Assembly: GCA_009772895.1 (NCBI GenBank)
Contig: WOUP01000001.1
Span: 372,001 to 436,000, forward strand
Reading direction: 5' to 3'
DNA from: Puniceicoccaceae bacterium 5H
GTDB lineage: Bacteria; Verrucomicrobiota; Verrucomicrobiia; Opitutales; Oceanipulchritudinaceae
Length of the DNA: 64,000 bases
The translations under genes were made by a program, and so were the position numbers. The notes beneath the pieces were generated by a model, which saw only the letters and a program-made list of their open reading frames with translations, made no database searches and was not told where the DNA came from. Every line of letters starts with the position of its first letter. Positions within the stretch are counted from its first letter, which is position 1. Of the stretch, positions 56,578 through 64,000 are shown piece by piece.

Positions 56578-58961
56578 CGAAAAGCCAACTGCTGCAAAAC
56601 CACCGCCGAGGATCCGTCTATGTCCTGATCCTCATCATGTCCGCTGCGTTTGGGATGCTCGTCTATTCGATGCTCTCCCTCCAAAGCAGTGAGCTGAAGA
56701 ACAATTACTCCTATACCCTGCAGAAGCAGGCCCGCCTGGCCAACGAGTCGCTGTTTTTTCTCGTTTGCGAGCAATTGAAGGACATCTACGACAACAACAC
56801 GGCATCGCTTCAGCCCGGCTCTTCCGTTACCATCACCATCCCCAAGGAACAGCTCGAGGCCATGCTTCCCGCCTCACTGCACGCGAGCTTCAAGTATGAG
56901 AGCGATGGGGTCGAAGTCGTCGTAGGCAGTCTTTCCGACTGGACCTTGCGCTTTGTCGGGAGCGACGTCCCCGGCAGCGAAAACAGCCAGTTCTTGAACC
57001 AGAAGCACTCCTACCGCAGCGTGCCGGTTTTGACCAAGGTGACCCTGATCGGTTCCAATGGAGCGAAGGCCGTCAACTGCGCACGCAGCGTGTTTGCGGT
57101 CAAGGCAGCCCCGCTTACTTCCTACGCTATCTTCTACAATCAGCTTTTGGAGTCCTACGCGGGTGGCGATTTCACGGCGGCTGGGCGTGTGCACGTCAAC
57201 GGCGACTTCTCCACTGCCAACAACGCGTCCAACGCCTTCCATTTGTATTTCGACCGGGTGACCGTAACCGGGAAGCACTTCATGGACGACTTTCACGGCA
57301 ATTCCGACTCCCGGATCATCGCCTTTACCAATGGCCTCACCCGCGCCGATGGCTCCCCGTATTTTGTGGCGCTGGAAAACCGCAGCAACAGCAAGAGCAT
57401 CCTGAACAATTTGTACACCGTCAGTGCCTTCAACCCGGGTGCATTCGACTTTGGGGAGCTTCAGGGGAGATCGGAATCGGGCTACCCTTACCGCTCTTGG
57501 ATGGACAACCACTTTTCCGAAGTCGGTGACAGCCATTGGTACGACCTGGCGCTGGAGAACTGGAACGGCTACCTCAAGACGGGTGTTCACGGCGTGCAAA
57601 AAGTCACGGTCCCGGGCATGGAACGGTATGAAGTTCCAGAGGGATCAAGCTTTACGCCCACGAGCGAAGACTACTGGAATACTTCCTACCAGATGATCCA
57701 GCCCGTGCGGGAAGCCGACTCGGAAGACTTCGCGGTAGACAATGCGGACCATGCCGCCAACCTGACCCGCGAACACAACAAATTTGCCTATAACGCCGGA
57801 CTCATCATCGAGGTGGACGGCCATTCGGGCTACGACGGTTATGGCTACGTCGACCTCGATCCCGCTACCGTGTCTTTCAAGGCCTACACTTACAAGCGAG
57901 ATGCCAAAGGAGACGTCGTCTACAATGGCGACGGCACGCCGCAAACCGTAGACGTAGGCGATCCGGTGGCCCTGGGGATTGTAAAACTCAACCGCTACTC
58001 CGAGGACCCCTACGATAACTCCCTCGTCACGAGTGGCATGTATGACAACCGTCGCAGGGAACATGTGAACCTGGTCGAAGTGGATGTCGGCAAGATCAAG
58101 GAGATCGTGGACGACTACAACGATCTGGACAGCACCGAACGCTTCACTCAGGACCCGGTTGGCGGCGACTTGAACAACGGATTCTGGAACGGCAGCGTCT
58201 ACGTACAGTTCCCCTACGCCTCCAAGAGCCGCATCTGGGAGGGTGACGACAAACCGACCCACGATGGCATTCAGCGCTCCGTCGGCAACTATGGACTCTA
58301 TGTGCACAATGGTCAGGAACTCCCCGAACAGGGCCTGACCATCGCAACCAACAACGTCGTCTACCTGTCCGGTCACTATAATGCCGACGGCGATCCCACG
58401 ACCGGCGACATGCAGACGCCGGACGATGCGGACGAACCGCCGGCCGCCATCGCAGCGGATTCCGTCATTCTGCTCAGCTCGGCCTGGGAAAGCGACGAAA
58501 GCTGGCGCTACAGCAAGAAGGGCTACAGCGACCGCAAGGCCGCCGCGACCGAGTATTCCACCGCTCTCATTACGGGCAACGTACCTACCGGTCGCCAGAC
58601 GAGCACGGGCACGAGCAGCAATAGTGGTTCCATCGCCAATTTTCTGCGGTTTTACGAAAGCTGGCAAAACAACAGCAGCCGCATGTGGGACTCCCATTCC
58701 GAAGGGATCGAGGCCCTGGTTCGCGGCTCGATCGTCTGCATGTGGGACAGTGAGGTCGCGGAAGAAAGATGGCCCGGGCACTCGAACGTTTATTACCGCC
58801 CAGCCCGCCTCTTCGGCTACAACAAGCTGTTCGACAGCCGCGTTCCCCCAGGCATTCCGCTGGGCGGCTTCTCCGGACCAGGCTATTTCAGTGAGATCAA
58901 GCAGTCAGAGTGGGATGACGCCGTCGCGGAAGTGCGTCCGACCACTCCCACAGAAGCTTAG
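56574..58961 (+). CDS. Large PilX/GspK-like surface protein A
   Basis: The 795-residue protein starts with RRGSVYVLILIMSAAFGMLVYSMLS (about 11-36), a PilX/GspK-style signal: the basic end, a Gly before the cleavage site and one long membrane helix without the Glu5 of pilins. About 750 residues of predicted extracytoplasmic sequence follow. The motif GRVHVNGDF (about 204-212) is shared with PilX-like proteins. DDYWNTSYQMIQP, NLTREHNK, GMYDNRR, NGSVYVQFPYA and PPGIPLGGFSGPG are shared with its paralogue downstream. The last 20 residues are acidic and Pro/Thr-rich. The function is unknown; minor pseudopilin or adhesin tip is an inference. Confidence 0.8.
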   Translation: MTKSQLLQNHRRGSVYVLILIMSAAFGMLVYSMLSLQSSELKNNYSYTLQKQARLANESLFFLVCEQLKDIYDNNTASLQPGSSVTITIPKEQLEAMLPASLHASFKYESDGVEVVVGSLSDWTLRFVGSDVPGSENSQFLNQKHSYRSVPVLTKVTLIGSNGAKAVNCARSVFAVKAAPLTSYAIFYNQLLESYAGGDFTAAGRVHVNGDFSTANNASNAFHLYFDRVTVTGKHFMDDFHGNSDSRIIAFTNGLTRADGSPYFVALENRSNSKSILNNLYTVSAFNPGAFDFGELQGRSESGYPYRSWMDNHFSEVGDSHWYDLALENWNGYLKTGVHGVQKVTVPGMERYEVPEGSSFTPTSEDYWNTSYQMIQPVREADSEDFAVDNADHAANLTREHNKFAYNAGLIIEVDGHSGYDGYGYVDLDPATVSFKAYTYKRDAKGDVVYNGDGTPQTVDVGDPVALGIVKLNRYSEDPYDNSLVTSGMYDNRRREHVNLVEVDVGKIKEIVDDYNDLDSTERFTQDPVGGDLNNGFWNGSVYVQFPYASKSRIWEGDDKPTHDGIQRSVGNYGLYVHNGQELPEQGLTIATNNVVYLSGHYNADGDPTTGDMQTPDDADEPPAAIAADSVILLSSAWESDESWRYSKKGYSDRKAAATEYSTALITGNVPTGRQTSTGTSSNSGSIANFLRFYESWQNNSSRMWDSHSEGIEALVRGSIVCMWDSEVAEERWPGHSNVYYRPARLFGYNKLFDSRVPPGIPLGGFSGPGYFSEIKQSEWDDAVAEVRPTTPTEA

Positions 58962-58980
58962 CCCCAGCCAGTCACATCCC

Positions 58981-59685
58981 ATGAAGAAGCATTATTTGAA
59001 GGCGACATTGCTCGCCGCGGCCTTGCTTGGGCCAACGTTCGCGCTTCAGGCCCAAACCGCCCGTAACGCACCAGACAAGCAAGCCCAGGTCGAAGCCCCC
59101 TACGCCGACATTTCAGGCTCTCCGATCCTCCTTGGGGCCGATACGGCCAGCTCACGTTTCTACGCTGAAAACGAAACGATCGATGGCTATCGTTTCGACT
59201 ATCTTGCCATTGCCTTTGGCGACTTCGTGCTGCGCTATCAGTATCCCGCCGAAGGCTTCCCCCTGCAGACGGCCTCGGCGGTGCCACCCTTTGCCGCCGT
59301 TTTGCGCCTCCCCAACGTGCCGGATACGTTTGTCGGAGTGGCGTATTTTCGCAGCGCGCCGATGCCAGACCTCAAGGAACCCAGTCAGATGCGCTACCTC
59401 AAAGGGGTGATGGCAACCGCGCCCGAAGGTCAGCATGTCGAGATCCTGAAGGGCCCGGTCGAAGGCAACCGTGGGACCGTACTCTACGGTATGAACACCC
59501 GCGAGTTTGAATACGTCTACGTCGGCAATGAAGACGGTGCAGTTCTGCGTCACGTGCAGGAGTATCTGACCGAGGTAGGTGACGGCAGCTGGATCTTGAG
59601 CCGCTATGAAGGTGCGCCGCGCGCATTCGATCAGATTTCCACCGCCGCCAATCAGTTCCTGACCCAGATGTACCGCAAGCCGTAA
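58981..59685 (+). CDS. Secreted protein of unknown function within the prepilin block
   Basis: A clear signal peptide (MKKHYLKATLLAAALLGPTFALQAQ) heads this 234-residue protein. The mature part begins with a polar stretch and includes YRFDYLAIAFGDFVLRY, PNVPDTFVGVAYFRS and EFEYVYVGNEDGAVLRHVQEYL, so it is likely a soluble beta/alpha domain in the periplasm or outside. I do not recognise it. It starts 19 bases after the large protein A gene, and the unrelated frame upstream of this ATG is not coding. It may work with the two large proteins on either side. Confidence 0.75.
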   Translation: MKKHYLKATLLAAALLGPTFALQAQTARNAPDKQAQVEAPYADISGSPILLGADTASSRFYAENETIDGYRFDYLAIAFGDFVLRYQYPAEGFPLQTASAVPPFAAVLRLPNVPDTFVGVAYFRSAPMPDLKEPSQMRYLKGVMATAPEGQHVEILKGPVEGNRGTVLYGMNTREFEYVYVGNEDGAVLRHVQEYLTEVGDGSWILSRYEGAPRAFDQISTAANQFLTQMYRKP

Positions 59686-59844
59686 AGAGGTATATAACCC
59701 AGGCACCCACCGGAGCGTCCTCATTGGCGCATGCAGTTGTTATGTAGGTGCTTATTAATAGCACTGGATCTTCAACTTCATCATTTACTAACGCGTTCTG
59801 AATAGCTATGCGTAGAGCTAACTTACCACGTATTGCTGTTGACT
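59686..59844. other. Intergenic A/T-richer gap between secreted protein and large protein B
   Basis: These 159 bases are A/T-richer than their surroundings, with several TA-rich stretches (TATATAA, TATTAATAG). A short inverted repeat GTGCT (59748-59752) and AGCAC (59760-59764) with a 7-base loop is present. No T run follows. A promoter for large protein B is plausible, but I cannot point to one. No coding frame is seen. Confidence 0.3.
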
Positions 59845-62232
59845 ATGAAGACGCTTTGCTTCCTGCGCCGCAAGACCGGCTCGATCTATGTCTTGATCCT
59901 GTTCATGTCCGCCGCCTTCGGTCTGCTCGTTTACTCGATGCTGTCGTATCAGAACAGCGAGCTGATGAACAATTATTCTTATACCCTGCAGAAGCAGGCT
60001 CAGCTGGCCAATGAGTCCCTGTTCTTTCTTGCCTGCGAGCAACTGAAAGAGACGTACGACAACAACACCGCCGCACTCCAGCCAGGCTCAACCGTTTCTA
60101 TCGACATACCGGAAGACCAACTCCGGGCCATGCTGCCGCTCGACCTGCACGCCGATTGGGATTTTGAGAACACGGAAGTGCACGTCGGCTCGCTCTCAGA
60201 CTGGACGGAGCGCTATATCGGCTCGGATGTGCCCGGGAGTGAAAACTCACAATTTCTCGACCAGACGTTTTCCTACCGCAGCGTCCCGGTAATGACCAAG
60301 GTGACGCTGACAGGGCCGAAGGGCAGTAAGGCTGTCAGCTACGCCCGCTGCACATTCGGGGTCAAAGCCGCTCCGATCACGTCATTTGCGATCTTCTACA
60401 ATCAGAATCTCGAATCTTACGCCGGTAACGACTTTTTGGTGGACGGACGCGTCCACACCAACGGCGATTTGATCCTCGCGCCCGAAAATGGAGGTGGAAA
60501 GGCTCACATCTACCTCGGTCGGGTATCCTCCGCCGGTCAGATGCGCCTGTTCGACCGGGGGCACAACATGGACAACCCCTTCCCGATCGGCTTCAATACC
60601 GGCCTCGAGGTGAATGGCTCGCCTCAGATCATGGGGTTGAGTCAGTCCTCCATTACGCGCAATCTTCAGGGCAGCAGCTATTACGTCTCGCGATTCGACT
60701 CGGGCGACTACTCATTCTCGGAGCTGCAGAATGGCAGTGCCGATTACGACGGCTACCCCTACCGCGCCTGGATGGACAAGTTTTATTCGGAACAAGACAA
60801 AAACTGGTATCAGCTCGCGCTCGACAACTGGAACGGCATGCTGAAGACCGGTGTGCACGATGTGCAAAAGATCACCATTCCCGGCATGGATCGTTATGAG
60901 ATCCCCACGGTGACGGACCGGCCTTACGAGCAAAACAGCGCGTTCAAATGGGATCCGCAGAGCGACGACTATTGGAACACTTCATACCAGATGATCCAGC
61001 CGCTGCGGTCTGCCGATGACCCTGCCTTTGACAGTACCAATACGGAGGCATCCGCCAACCTGACGCGCGAGCACAACAAGCTTTCATATAATGCCGGCCT
61101 CATCATCGAAATCGATGGCAGCTCCGGCCATGGCTACGATCTGGATCCGTACTCGGTCACGTTCGACGCCTATTACTACAAGCGAAATGCGGCTGGCCAG
61201 GTCCTCTATAATGCCGACGGTACGCCCCAGAAGGTCAGCGTCGGCGACCCGCGACAACTGGGTATCGTCGAGGTGGAACCTTATCAGGAAAACGCCTACG
61301 ACAATAGTCTCGTCGAAACCGGCATGTATGACAACCGGCGAGGCGAGTCCGTCAACTTTGTGAAACTGGATGTCGACCGCCTGCGCGAGCTGGTCGATGA
61401 CTATGACTCTGGGGCCGCCGCCACCGACAAGTTCAGCGAAGACCCGGTAGGAGCGGACCTCGCCAATGGCTGGTGGAACGGCAGCGTCTATGTCCAGTTC
61501 CCCTACGCCGACGATAACCCGCGGCTCAGCGGCAACCATTCAGGTGTAAGCCACGACGGCGTGCAGCCTTCGGTCAAGAACTACGGGCTCTACGTCTACA
61601 ACGGCGAAGAGATTCCGGAGAAGGGCCTCACAGTCTCGACCAACAATGTGATGTATCTCGTGGGCAACTTCAACGCCGACGGCAATCTCAACACCGGCAG
61701 CACGACCGAGCCCGAAGACGCCGGCGAACCCCCGGCAGCCGTTGCCGCCGACGCCGTCATCCTGCTCAGCTCCAACTGGATTCCGGGGCAACTCAACAAG
61801 CTGAGCAAGAAGAACGCGACCGAGCGTAATCCGAAGGCAACGGAATACTCCGCCGCCATCATTGCAGGTAATTCCCCCCTCGGGCGCATTACTTCCTCCG
61901 GCCAACGCGTGGACGACAGTGGCTCCGTCGCGAATTTCATCCGCTTCTACGAGGACTGGAGCGACACCTGGGGCCGGTATCCGGGCACAACGGCCGGTGC
62001 CACCCAGGCCATGATTCGCGGGTCCATCATCTGCCTCTTCGATAGCGAGGTGGCCGAAGAAAAGTGGTCCTACGGCGGCAATCGCTACACCGCCCCGGCC
62101 CGCCTGTGGGGTTACAACTCGCTCTTTGAAAAGCAGACGCCTCCGGGGATTCCGCTCGGCGGGTTTTCCGGCCCCGGCTCTTTCCAGGAAGTCGACCGCG
62201 CCGATTGGGACGAAGCGGTCGCGGCCCTGTAG
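59845..62232 (+). CDS. Large PilX/GspK-like surface protein B, paralogue of A
   Basis: The 795-residue protein resembles A along its whole length: RRKTGSIYVLILFMSAAFGLLVYSMLS at the N-terminus (leader and membrane helix), GSDVPGSENSQFL, SYRSVPVMTKVTL, GRVHTNGDL, DDYWNTSYQMIQP, SANLTREHNK, YDNRRGESVNFVKLDVDRL and PPGIPLGGFSGPG at the C-terminus. The middle (about 210-260 and 370-385) differs, for example the extra NSAFKWDPQ stretch. The duplication is direct, with the secreted protein gene between. The start MKTLCFLRR at 59845 is chosen over a TTG four codons earlier. The function is unknown. Confidence 0.8.
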   Translation: MKTLCFLRRKTGSIYVLILFMSAAFGLLVYSMLSYQNSELMNNYSYTLQKQAQLANESLFFLACEQLKETYDNNTAALQPGSTVSIDIPEDQLRAMLPLDLHADWDFENTEVHVGSLSDWTERYIGSDVPGSENSQFLDQTFSYRSVPVMTKVTLTGPKGSKAVSYARCTFGVKAAPITSFAIFYNQNLESYAGNDFLVDGRVHTNGDLILAPENGGGKAHIYLGRVSSAGQMRLFDRGHNMDNPFPIGFNTGLEVNGSPQIMGLSQSSITRNLQGSSYYVSRFDSGDYSFSELQNGSADYDGYPYRAWMDKFYSEQDKNWYQLALDNWNGMLKTGVHDVQKITIPGMDRYEIPTVTDRPYEQNSAFKWDPQSDDYWNTSYQMIQPLRSADDPAFDSTNTEASANLTREHNKLSYNAGLIIEIDGSSGHGYDLDPYSVTFDAYYYKRNAAGQVLYNADGTPQKVSVGDPRQLGIVEVEPYQENAYDNSLVETGMYDNRRGESVNFVKLDVDRLRELVDDYDSGAAATDKFSEDPVGADLANGWWNGSVYVQFPYADDNPRLSGNHSGVSHDGVQPSVKNYGLYVYNGEEIPEKGLTVSTNNVMYLVGNFNADGNLNTGSTTEPEDAGEPPAAVAADAVILLSSNWIPGQLNKLSKKNATERNPKATEYSAAIIAGNSPLGRITSSGQRVDDSGSVANFIRFYEDWSDTWGRYPGTTAGATQAMIRGSIICLFDSEVAEEKWSYGGNRYTAPARLWGYNSLFEKQTPPGIPLGGFSGPGSFQEVDRADWDEAVAAL

Positions 62233-62280
62233 CGGCAAAACAGACTGGCGAAAGCGCTGCAGGCGACAAATAGTAGGGGC

Positions 62281-63684
62281 ATGGATTCTGCCCCCGCCTC
62301 TCCTGCGGTAGACGTCGCCATCATTGGTGCCGGCATTACCGGCTTGGCCCTGGCCCTCGAACTCGAGCACCAGGGCTTGTCTGTCTGCATCCTGGAACGT
62401 TCCCCGCAGATAGGTGGCGCTATTCAGACGGTGCAGGAAGACGGCTATCTGTGCGAACGGGGGCCCAACTCTCTACTGTTGCGCCGCCCGGATGTGGCGG
62501 AGTGGCTCCGTCATCGTGAGCTCGACGAGGGGATGGTCACCGCGAACGAGGCCGTTAAAACCCGCTATCTGGTAAAAAACGGTCGCGTGCTGCCCATGCC
62601 CAGCGGACCGCTCAGCGCGGCCACCACTCCGCTCTACTCCCTGGGCGCGAAGCTGGGGGTGCTGGGGGAGCCTTTTCGTCCCGCCACTCATCAAGAGGAT
62701 GAGAGCGTGGCCGATTTTGTCTCGCGCCGACTCGGCCCGGAATTTCTGGATTACGGGATCGCGGCCCTGGTAAACGGCATCTACGCGGGCGACGCCGAGC
62801 GTTTGTCCATCCGGCATGCGTTCTCCCGGGTCTGGAATCTCGAGCGCAAAGGGGGCAGCTTGATCAAGGGCGCGCTCAAGCTGAAGCGTGAGCGCAAGGA
62901 ACGCGGAGAAGCCCCTTACCATAGCCGAATCGTCTCCTGGGCAGATGGCCTGCAGGCCTTGCCGCAACAGATCGCCTCCAGGCTCCAGTCCCGCCCGCAA
63001 CTCAGCGTGCAGCTCAAGCAGATCCAGCCCGCAGCTGACGGTTGGCAGCTCACCTACCATGATGAAGCAGGCGGCACGCAAGCCCTCCAGGCGCGTCAAC
63101 TCGTCGTCACACCTCCGGTGCACACCTGGAGCCGTCTGCCCTGGACAGCCGACCTGCAACCTCACGTGGCACAGATCGAACAGCCACGCTATGCGCCAGT
63201 CGTCACGATGCTGCTGGGCTTCAAGCGGGAGCAGGTTCGGCACTCGCTCGATGGCTTTGGCGCCCTCATCCCGCCCAAGGAAAACCAGCGAGTGCTCGGC
63301 GCCATCTTCAGCTCCACCCTCTTTCCGCAGCGCGCTCCCGAGGGCTGCGTTGCGCTTTCTTGCTTCCTCGGCGGCATGCACTATCCCCAGCTGATTGAAG
63401 CCGAAGACGCGGAATTGCGCCGCATCGCACTGGAATCCCTGCGCCCGCTGCTCGGCATTACGGGCGAACCGGAGAAGGTGATCCTGACCCGCTGGCCCCG
63501 CGCGATCCCGCAGTACGAATTGGGCTACGAGCGCTTCCTGCAACAAGTCGCCCAACTGGAGGCCACCCAAGCGGGCCTCCACTTCCTGGGCAACTTCCGC
63601 GAAGGGCCCGGGCTTTACGACTGCCTCGATCTGGCCCGGCGCAAAGCCGTTGAACTGGCAAAAGCGACCAGTGACACGGTCTGA
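62281..63684 (+). CDS. hemG: Protoporphyrinogen oxidase, HemY-type flavoprotein
   Basis: FAD-dependent oxidation of protoporphyrinogen IX to protoporphyrin IX. VAIIGAGITGLALALELEHQG is the FAD-binding motif, ERGPNSLLLRRP the FAD/substrate segment, and the C-terminus PGLYDCLDLARRKAVELA completes the FAD site. The length of 467 residues fits the HemY type, which uses oxygen, although the substrate chain here follows an oxygen-independent HemN. It begins 48 bases after the large protein B gene, and hemH follows 37 bases later. Confidence 0.94.
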   Translation: MDSAPASPAVDVAIIGAGITGLALALELEHQGLSVCILERSPQIGGAIQTVQEDGYLCERGPNSLLLRRPDVAEWLRHRELDEGMVTANEAVKTRYLVKNGRVLPMPSGPLSAATTPLYSLGAKLGVLGEPFRPATHQEDESVADFVSRRLGPEFLDYGIAALVNGIYAGDAERLSIRHAFSRVWNLERKGGSLIKGALKLKRERKERGEAPYHSRIVSWADGLQALPQQIASRLQSRPQLSVQLKQIQPAADGWQLTYHDEAGGTQALQARQLVVTPPVHTWSRLPWTADLQPHVAQIEQPRYAPVVTMLLGFKREQVRHSLDGFGALIPPKENQRVLGAIFSSTLFPQRAPEGCVALSCFLGGMHYPQLIEAEDAELRRIALESLRPLLGITGEPEKVILTRWPRAIPQYELGYERFLQQVAQLEATQAGLHFLGNFREGPGLYDCLDLARRKAVELAKATSDTV

Positions 63685-63721
63685 GGTTTGACGTTCCGCC
63701 GAATTTGCCAAGGCTTGCAAT

Positions 63722-64000
63722 ATGCCCAAGCAAGCCGCGTTGCTGATCAATTTAGGATCTCCCGATAGTACCGATCCGGCCGATGTGCGCCGTTACCTCG
63801 CCGAATTCCTCGGCGACGAGCGCGTGATCGATGTGCCCTTCGTGCGCAAGGTCGTCGTGCCCGGCATCATCCTGAATACGCGGCCCAAGAAATCGGCCGA
63901 GGCCTACGCCCAGGTTTGGACCGACGAGGGTTCGCCGTTGATCGTGGTGAGTGAGAAGCAGCAGAAGCTGCTGAGCGAACGCGTGGACATCCCCGTCTAT
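63722..64000 (+). CDS. hemH: Ferrochelatase, cut by the window edge
   Basis: Inserts ferrous iron into protoporphyrin IX. The 93 codons visible read [19 protein letters not shown] at the start and continue with [38 protein letters not shown] and [19 protein letters not shown], the standard N-terminal signature of HemH. The reading frame is open to the last base, so the gene continues beyond the window. Confidence 0.95.
   Translation, partial: MPKQAALLINLGSPDSTDPADVRRYLAEFLGDERVIDVPFVRKVVVPGIILNTRPKKSAEAYAQVWTDEGSPLIVVSEKQQKLLSERVDIPVY

Noticed and set aside
58381-58980. Upstream extension of the secreted protein gene by 200 codons
   Set aside because: The extension runs out of frame inside the large protein A gene and has low-complexity Arg/Pro/Ser content. 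The ATG at 58981 begins a perfect signal peptide.

Overview
This is 64 kb of bacterial chromosome, GC-rich and densely coded, with no rRNA, tRNA, CRISPR array, insertion sequence or integrase that I could recognise. The longest stretch without a gene is about 220 bases. The gene content suggests a Gram-negative, menaquinone-using, heme-making member of the PVC group, most likely Verrucomicrobiota (Opitutae/Puniceicoccales type). The reasons are lpxK (lipid A), prepilin-like genes, a double-length adenylate-kinase-like protein, a GPP34-like protein and the overall mix of families. This placement is inference from protein families, not a database result. Shine-Dalgarno sequences are strong in front of some genes (for example 42171, 55229, 30398) and not visible in front of many others.

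Layout. 1-3.7 kb (minus): GAPDH and an alpha-glucan debranching-type GH13 enzyme. 3.8-9.2 kb (plus): mnmA, pgi, a coiled-coil membrane protein, a tiny lipoprotein, rsmI and a Ppx/GppA phosphatase, with short spacings or ATGA overlaps at the end. 9.2-14.8 kb (minus): an RluD-type pseudouridine synthase, an adenine/adenosine deaminase, an M29 aminopeptidase, an Adk-like protein and lpxK. 15-21.8 kb (plus): a class V aminotransferase, topoisomerase III with a histone-H1-like tail, a sulfotransferase-like protein, class II aldolase and a HAD phosphatase. 21.8-28 kb (minus): menF-menD-menB, hisS and an HU/IHF-type protein. 28-34 kb: a ClpX-like AAA+ protein, a zinc-ribbon membrane protein, surE, a secreted triple-repeat protein and an ATP-grasp-like protein.

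34-43.5 kb (minus) holds a signalling island. A stressosome cassette (rsbR, rsbS, rsbT, and a fused ATPase plus SpoIIE phosphatase) runs directly into two hybrid histidine kinases, then a CII-like HTH protein and a GPP34-like protein, ending at meaB and a 3-methyladenine DNA glycosylase. No sigma factor, anti-sigma factor or cyclic-di-GMP enzyme is present, so the kinases are the obvious output. 43.5-52.5 kb carries a phosphoesterase and a lipid kinase, a YciF-type ferritin-like protein, a baeRF-type release-factor-like protein, a GcvR-like ACT protein, glnS, a ZIP transporter and typA.

52.6-64 kb (plus) is a heme operon (hemE, hemN ... hemG, hemH) split by a 7-kb block with its own candidate promoter. 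The block encodes two prepilin-like proteins, two tandem paralogues of about 800 residues with PilX/GspK-like N-termini, and a small secreted protein between them. This block and the stressosome-kinase island are the two parts I consider most worth pursuing. The window cuts hemH at its right edge.
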